This document shows positions 61,918-64,000 of a stretch of DNA of 64,000 nt, piece after piece. The first letter of the stretch is position 1; every line of letters starts with the position of its first letter. The notes below the pieces were generated by a model, which was given only the letters and a program-made list of their open reading frames with translations, did not search any database and was not told the origin of the DNA. The stretch comes from Pseudobdellovibrionaceae bacterium (GTDB taxonomy: Bacteria; Bdellovibrionota; Bdellovibrionia; Bdellovibrionales; Bdellovibrionaceae), in contig JAHBUV010000001.1 in assembly GCA_019637915.1 (NCBI GenBank), positions 2,822,565 to 2,886,564 on the forward strand. The letters are read 5' to 3'. A program made the translations under genes and the position numbers.

Positions 61918-62781
61918 TCAGACGGAGGGGCGGTGGGCGTGGTGGCGGCAATTCTTCGAGCAGGTGACCGGGCTTCGGGTGGCGCACTCAGGGCACAGGC
62001 GGGCCTCTTTCCCGCATTGGCCGCAGCTCAAGACCTGGTCGGCGGGGCGGCCGCAATGGGGGCAGAGCCGGTAGCGCTGGCTGGGCTGGAGCCGGGTGTC
62101 CACGGCGACCCGGTCGTCGAAGACGAAGCACTCGCCCTCCCAGGAACCGCCCCCGGTCTCCTCGAGGTAGCGCAGAATGCCGCCGTCCAGCTGGTGAACG
62201 TCGCGGAAGCCCTGTTCGCTCAGGGCCAGGGCGGCTTTTTCGCAACGGATGCCGCCGGTGCAGAAGATCAATATTTTTTGTTGCGGATCGAGATTCATTT
62301 TTTCCACCGCCGCCGGGAACTGCTCGAAGCGTCCGATGTCGGGGAGCAAGGCGCCGCGGAAACTGCCGATGCGGGACTCGTCGAGGTTGCGCGTGTCGAG
62401 CAGCACGGCGCCTTCGGCGATGGCCTGATCCCACTGCGCGGCGGACAGGCGGTTCGCCTGCCGCGCCGGCACGAGGTCGGGCCGACCGAGGCTCACGATC
62501 TCGGGACGGATCTTGATGCTCAGCTTGCGGAAGGGCGGGATGACGCTCAGCGAGCGTTTGAAATCCAAAGCCGCGCGGAAAAACGCGTTCAGCTCGCTTT
62601 CGAATTGATCGCGCTCCGCTTCCGACGTGAAGCCGGCCGTGCCGTTCAGACCTTCCGCCGCCAGGATGATCAGGGCCTTCATGCCCAAGGCCTGGCCGCG
62701 CTCCCGCAGATGCTCTTTCAACGCGGCGGGGTCGGCCACCGGGGCGAAATGATAAAAGGTCGTGATGTGCCAGGGATGCAT
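61918..62781 (-). CDS. trhO: tRNA uridine(34) hydroxylase TrhO
   Basis: TrhO (YceA), 287 residues, oxygen-dependent hydroxylation of U34 in tRNA. The N-terminal ferredoxin-like domain (KALIILAAEGLNGTAGF) precedes a rhodanese domain with the catalytic cysteine in IFCTGGIRCEKA and QLDGGILRYLEE. The C-terminus has a cysteine-rich zinc-like module (LCPHCGRP, SCGQCGKEARLCPECA). It is upstream of the helicase on the same strand. Confidence 0.95.
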   Translation of the reverse strand: MHPWHITTFYHFAPVADPAALKEHLRERGQALGMKALIILAAEGLNGTAGFTSEAERDQFESELNAFFRAALDFKRSLSVIPPFRKLSIKIRPEIVSLGRPDLVPARQANRLSAAQWDQAIAEGAVLLDTRNLDESRIGSFRGALLPDIGRFEQFPAAVEKMNLDPQQKILIFCTGGIRCEKAALALSEQGFRDVHQLDGGILRYLEETGGGSWEGECFVFDDRVAVDTRLQPSQRYRLCPHCGRPADQVLSCGQCGKEARLCPECATRSPVTCSKNCRHHAHRPSV

Positions 62782-63171
62782 GGCCCTTTCTTAGCCCGGG
62801 CGGGCGAAGGGGTCGAGCAAAATGCGGAAAAGCCCGAGGCGAAGCACCCCGACTGGGGCAATTTTCATGGTGCCTTCGGGGCATTGTTTGACCGTGTCGC
62901 GAACGAAATCAAACCTATTCTTGATTGGGCTTTGGCACCACGGTTGCATTTGTCTCTGACGTGATCGCAGCCGGAGATTCTCCGGAAACAAGATCCACCC
63001 GGGACTGAAACCGGTGTTTCAGTTTCTCCTTTGTGTCGTAAGACCCGAAGAGATTGACCTGGGCGACCCGAAGTCTTTGAGTCAGGAGTCGAGAACGCAA
63101 GTTCCAAGCACTTTGAAATAAAGCTTCGGATCGGAAAGGGTTGGGATTTATTCCAACCCTTTCTTTTTTTT
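62782..63171 (+). ncRNA. Putative structured RNA or 5' leader ending in an intrinsic terminator
   Basis: No credible gene fills 62782-63293, but the plus strand contains ordered hairpins: CCGGAGA/TCTCCGG at 62971-62985, ACTGAAAC/GTTTCAGT with a CGGT loop at 63004-63023, a repeated GACCCGAAG at 63042 and 63065, and a full terminator at 63134-63171. This is consistent with a small RNA, or with a leader that attenuates the downstream HPF-like gene. The 5' end is not determined; the promoter was not identified. It does not match 6S RNA, tmRNA or a riboswitch that I recognise. Confidence 0.35.
63134..63171 (+). terminator. Strong intrinsic terminator upstream of the HPF-like gene
   Basis: GAAAGGGTTGG (63134-63144) pairs with CCAACCCTTTC (63153-63163) across GATTTATT, followed by eight T. 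No plus-strand gene ends before it, so it ends a non-coding transcript or works as an attenuator; 63172-63293 separates it from the next gene. Confidence 0.88.
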
Positions 63172-63293
63172 GCTCTCTGACAAATCCGCCTTGCCGCGCC
63201 TGTGACGAAAGTTTCCGAAGATTTTGTTCAAGTGGGAATTCCGTCGGTTCAGGAGCAAACTCCTTGTTGGGGAACACCCCCGAAGGAGGACCG

Positions 63294-63653
63294 ATGTTTT
63301 ATTATCAGATCGACTTTTCCGATTGCGATCCTTCCGACGCCGTCCGTTTCGAGATCGAGCGCCATTTGCAGAAGCTCGACCGGCTGCATGACCGCATCAT
63401 CGAGTGCCACGTCTCCGTGCGCATTCCCCACCGCCATCAGCGCAAGCACACCTACCACATCAACCTGCAGCTCAAACTGCCCGGAAAAGTCCTGGTGGTC
63501 GACCGTGACCCCGACAAGAACGACACCCACACCGACATCAAAATCGCCATCCGCGACGCCTTCGCCAAACTGACCCGGCAGCTGGAGGACTACGTCCGGC
63601 AGCGGGCCGAACCGACCCCCGCCCCGGAGGCCCCGGCGGAGAACTGGGCCTGA
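63294..63653 (+). CDS. hpf: Short ribosome hibernation promoting factor-like protein
   Basis: A 119-residue protein of the HPF/RaiA fold: an N-terminal strand (YYQIDFSDCDPSDAVRFEIE), a first helix (HLQKLDRLHDRIIECHVSV), strands (KHTYHINLQLKLPGKVLVV) and a second helix (TDIKIAIRDAFAKLTRQLEDYV). It lacks the long-form C-terminal dimerisation domain. Such proteins bind the 30S decoding region during starvation. GAAGGAGG precedes the ATG. It lies behind the terminator-bearing leader. Confidence 0.85.
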   Translation: MFYYQIDFSDCDPSDAVRFEIERHLQKLDRLHDRIIECHVSVRIPHRHQRKHTYHINLQLKLPGKVLVVDRDPDKNDTHTDIKIAIRDAFAKLTRQLEDYVRQRAEPTPAPEAPAENWA

Positions 63654-63665
63654 AAGGAGTCCGCC

Positions 63666-63977
63666 ATGTTCAGCCTCTGCAGCCCCGATTTCCGTGACGG
63701 AGAGAACATCCCGCGCACCTTCACCCAGGAAGGGGAGAACATCTCGCCCCGCCTGGAGTGGTGGGACGTGCCGGATGAGGCGGAGGAGATGGTGTTGATC
63801 TGGCACCATTACAAATTCCATCTGTACGCCCTCAATCAGCGACTGGACCTTCGGCCTGGTTTGGACGTGAAACGCCTGCGGGAGGCCATCCTCCCGCACA
63901 TCATCGCCGACGTGGAGATCATGGGCCGTTACCGCCGCGACCGCCGGCCGTTGCGGACGGAAGAACGCCATCCTTGA
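63666..63977 (+). CDS. Miniature PEBP/YbhB-like protein with the central region missing
   Basis: A 103-residue protein with a good ribosome site (AAAGGAG). The first 40 residues match the start of YbhB/YbcL phosphatidylethanolamine-binding proteins (DGENIPRTFTQEGENISPRL, EWWDVPDE). The rest matches their end (HHYKFHLYALNQRLDL, HIIADVEIMGRYRR). The usual middle of about 50 residues, with the DPDAP and HWV ligand-pocket motifs, is absent without a frameshift. It follows the HPF-like gene by 12 bases. Confidence 0.72.
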   Translation: MFSLCSPDFRDGENIPRTFTQEGENISPRLEWWDVPDEAEEMVLIWHHYKFHLYALNQRLDLRPGLDVKRLREAILPHIIADVEIMGRYRRDRRPLRTEERHP

Positions 63978-64000
63978 GATCCCCCGCGACTTCCGCCAGA

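Noticed and set aside
62915-63277. 120-codon minus-strand frame upstream of trhO
   Set aside because: It crosses the strong terminator hairpin and has no convincing ribosome site or family resemblance.

Overview
The window reads as a chromosomal segment of a GC-rich, diderm (Gram-negative) bacterium. LpxC, LptF, a PpiD-like chaperone, many lipobox proteins and an AsmA-like protein all point to an outer membrane. The mix of a methyl-accepting chemotaxis protein, a diguanylate cyclase, hybrid histidine kinases and many TPR/LysM envelope proteins would fit a delta-proteobacterial or Bdellovibrionota-like lineage; that placement is inference, not something the sequence proves. Genes are densely packed, with many ATGA/GTGA/TGATG overlaps inside operons and several convergent pairs whose 3' ends overlap. 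I see no tRNA, rRNA, CRISPR array, insertion sequence or prophage.

Layout. 1-6.2 kb: AsmA-like and TPR genes, a chemotaxis receptor, a strong bidirectional terminator, and a TPR gene followed by efp. 6.2-10.3 kb: a tightly coupled operon ruvC-ruvA-ruvB, asparaginase II, lpxC. 10.2-15.5 kb: an AlkC-type DNA glycosylase, a lipoprotein, alanine dehydrogenase, and a ComEC split into a membrane-channel gene and a metallo-beta-lactamase-fold gene. 15.5-20 kb: an AT-rich gap with a perfect DnaA box, TPR and LysM envelope proteins, TruC and DprA. 20-31 kb: LptF, a degenerate receiver-like protein, thioredoxin, a lytic transglycosylase, a two-gene island bracketed by 99-bp inverted palindromic repeats, then the elongasome operon mreC-mreD-mrdA-rodA and a divergent PpiD-like chaperone. 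31-34.5 kb: a zinc ABC transporter operon (ATPase, permease, His-rich binding protein) preceded by a short membrane peptide and a Zur/Fur-like palindrome. 34.5-38.4 kb: lipoproteins, a hydrolase, a HigBA-type module whose toxin is frameshifted in a G8 tract, and DoxX/DUF1304 membrane proteins. 38.4-43.6 kb: divergent potD / potABC polyamine uptake genes and an MFS transporter. 43.6-47 kb: RlmE, an RluA-family pseudouridine synthase, a LOG-family protein, a second toxin-antitoxin-like pair with a palindromic operator, and RarD. 47-55.4 kb: NDH-2, two histidine kinases, a subtilase and a diguanylate cyclase. 55.4-64 kb: two overlapping ABC-F genes, an outer-membrane protein, a DEAD-box helicase with an RGG tail, TrhO, a structured non-coding stretch with its own terminator, a short HPF-like protein and an internally deleted PEBP-family protein.

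How it fits together. Most of the window is housekeeping: Holliday-junction resolution, lipid A, cell elongation, translation and RNA modification, and polyamine and zinc uptake. DprA and the split ComEC suggest a natural-transformation pathway. The accessory material worth a second look is small: the inverted-repeat island at 23.4-25.2 kb, the two toxin-antitoxin loci (each sharing a TTAA stop with its convergent neighbour), the short peptide in the zinc operon, the structured region before the HPF-like gene, and the miniature PEBP protein. I did not find a large, clearly new defence or biosynthetic system.
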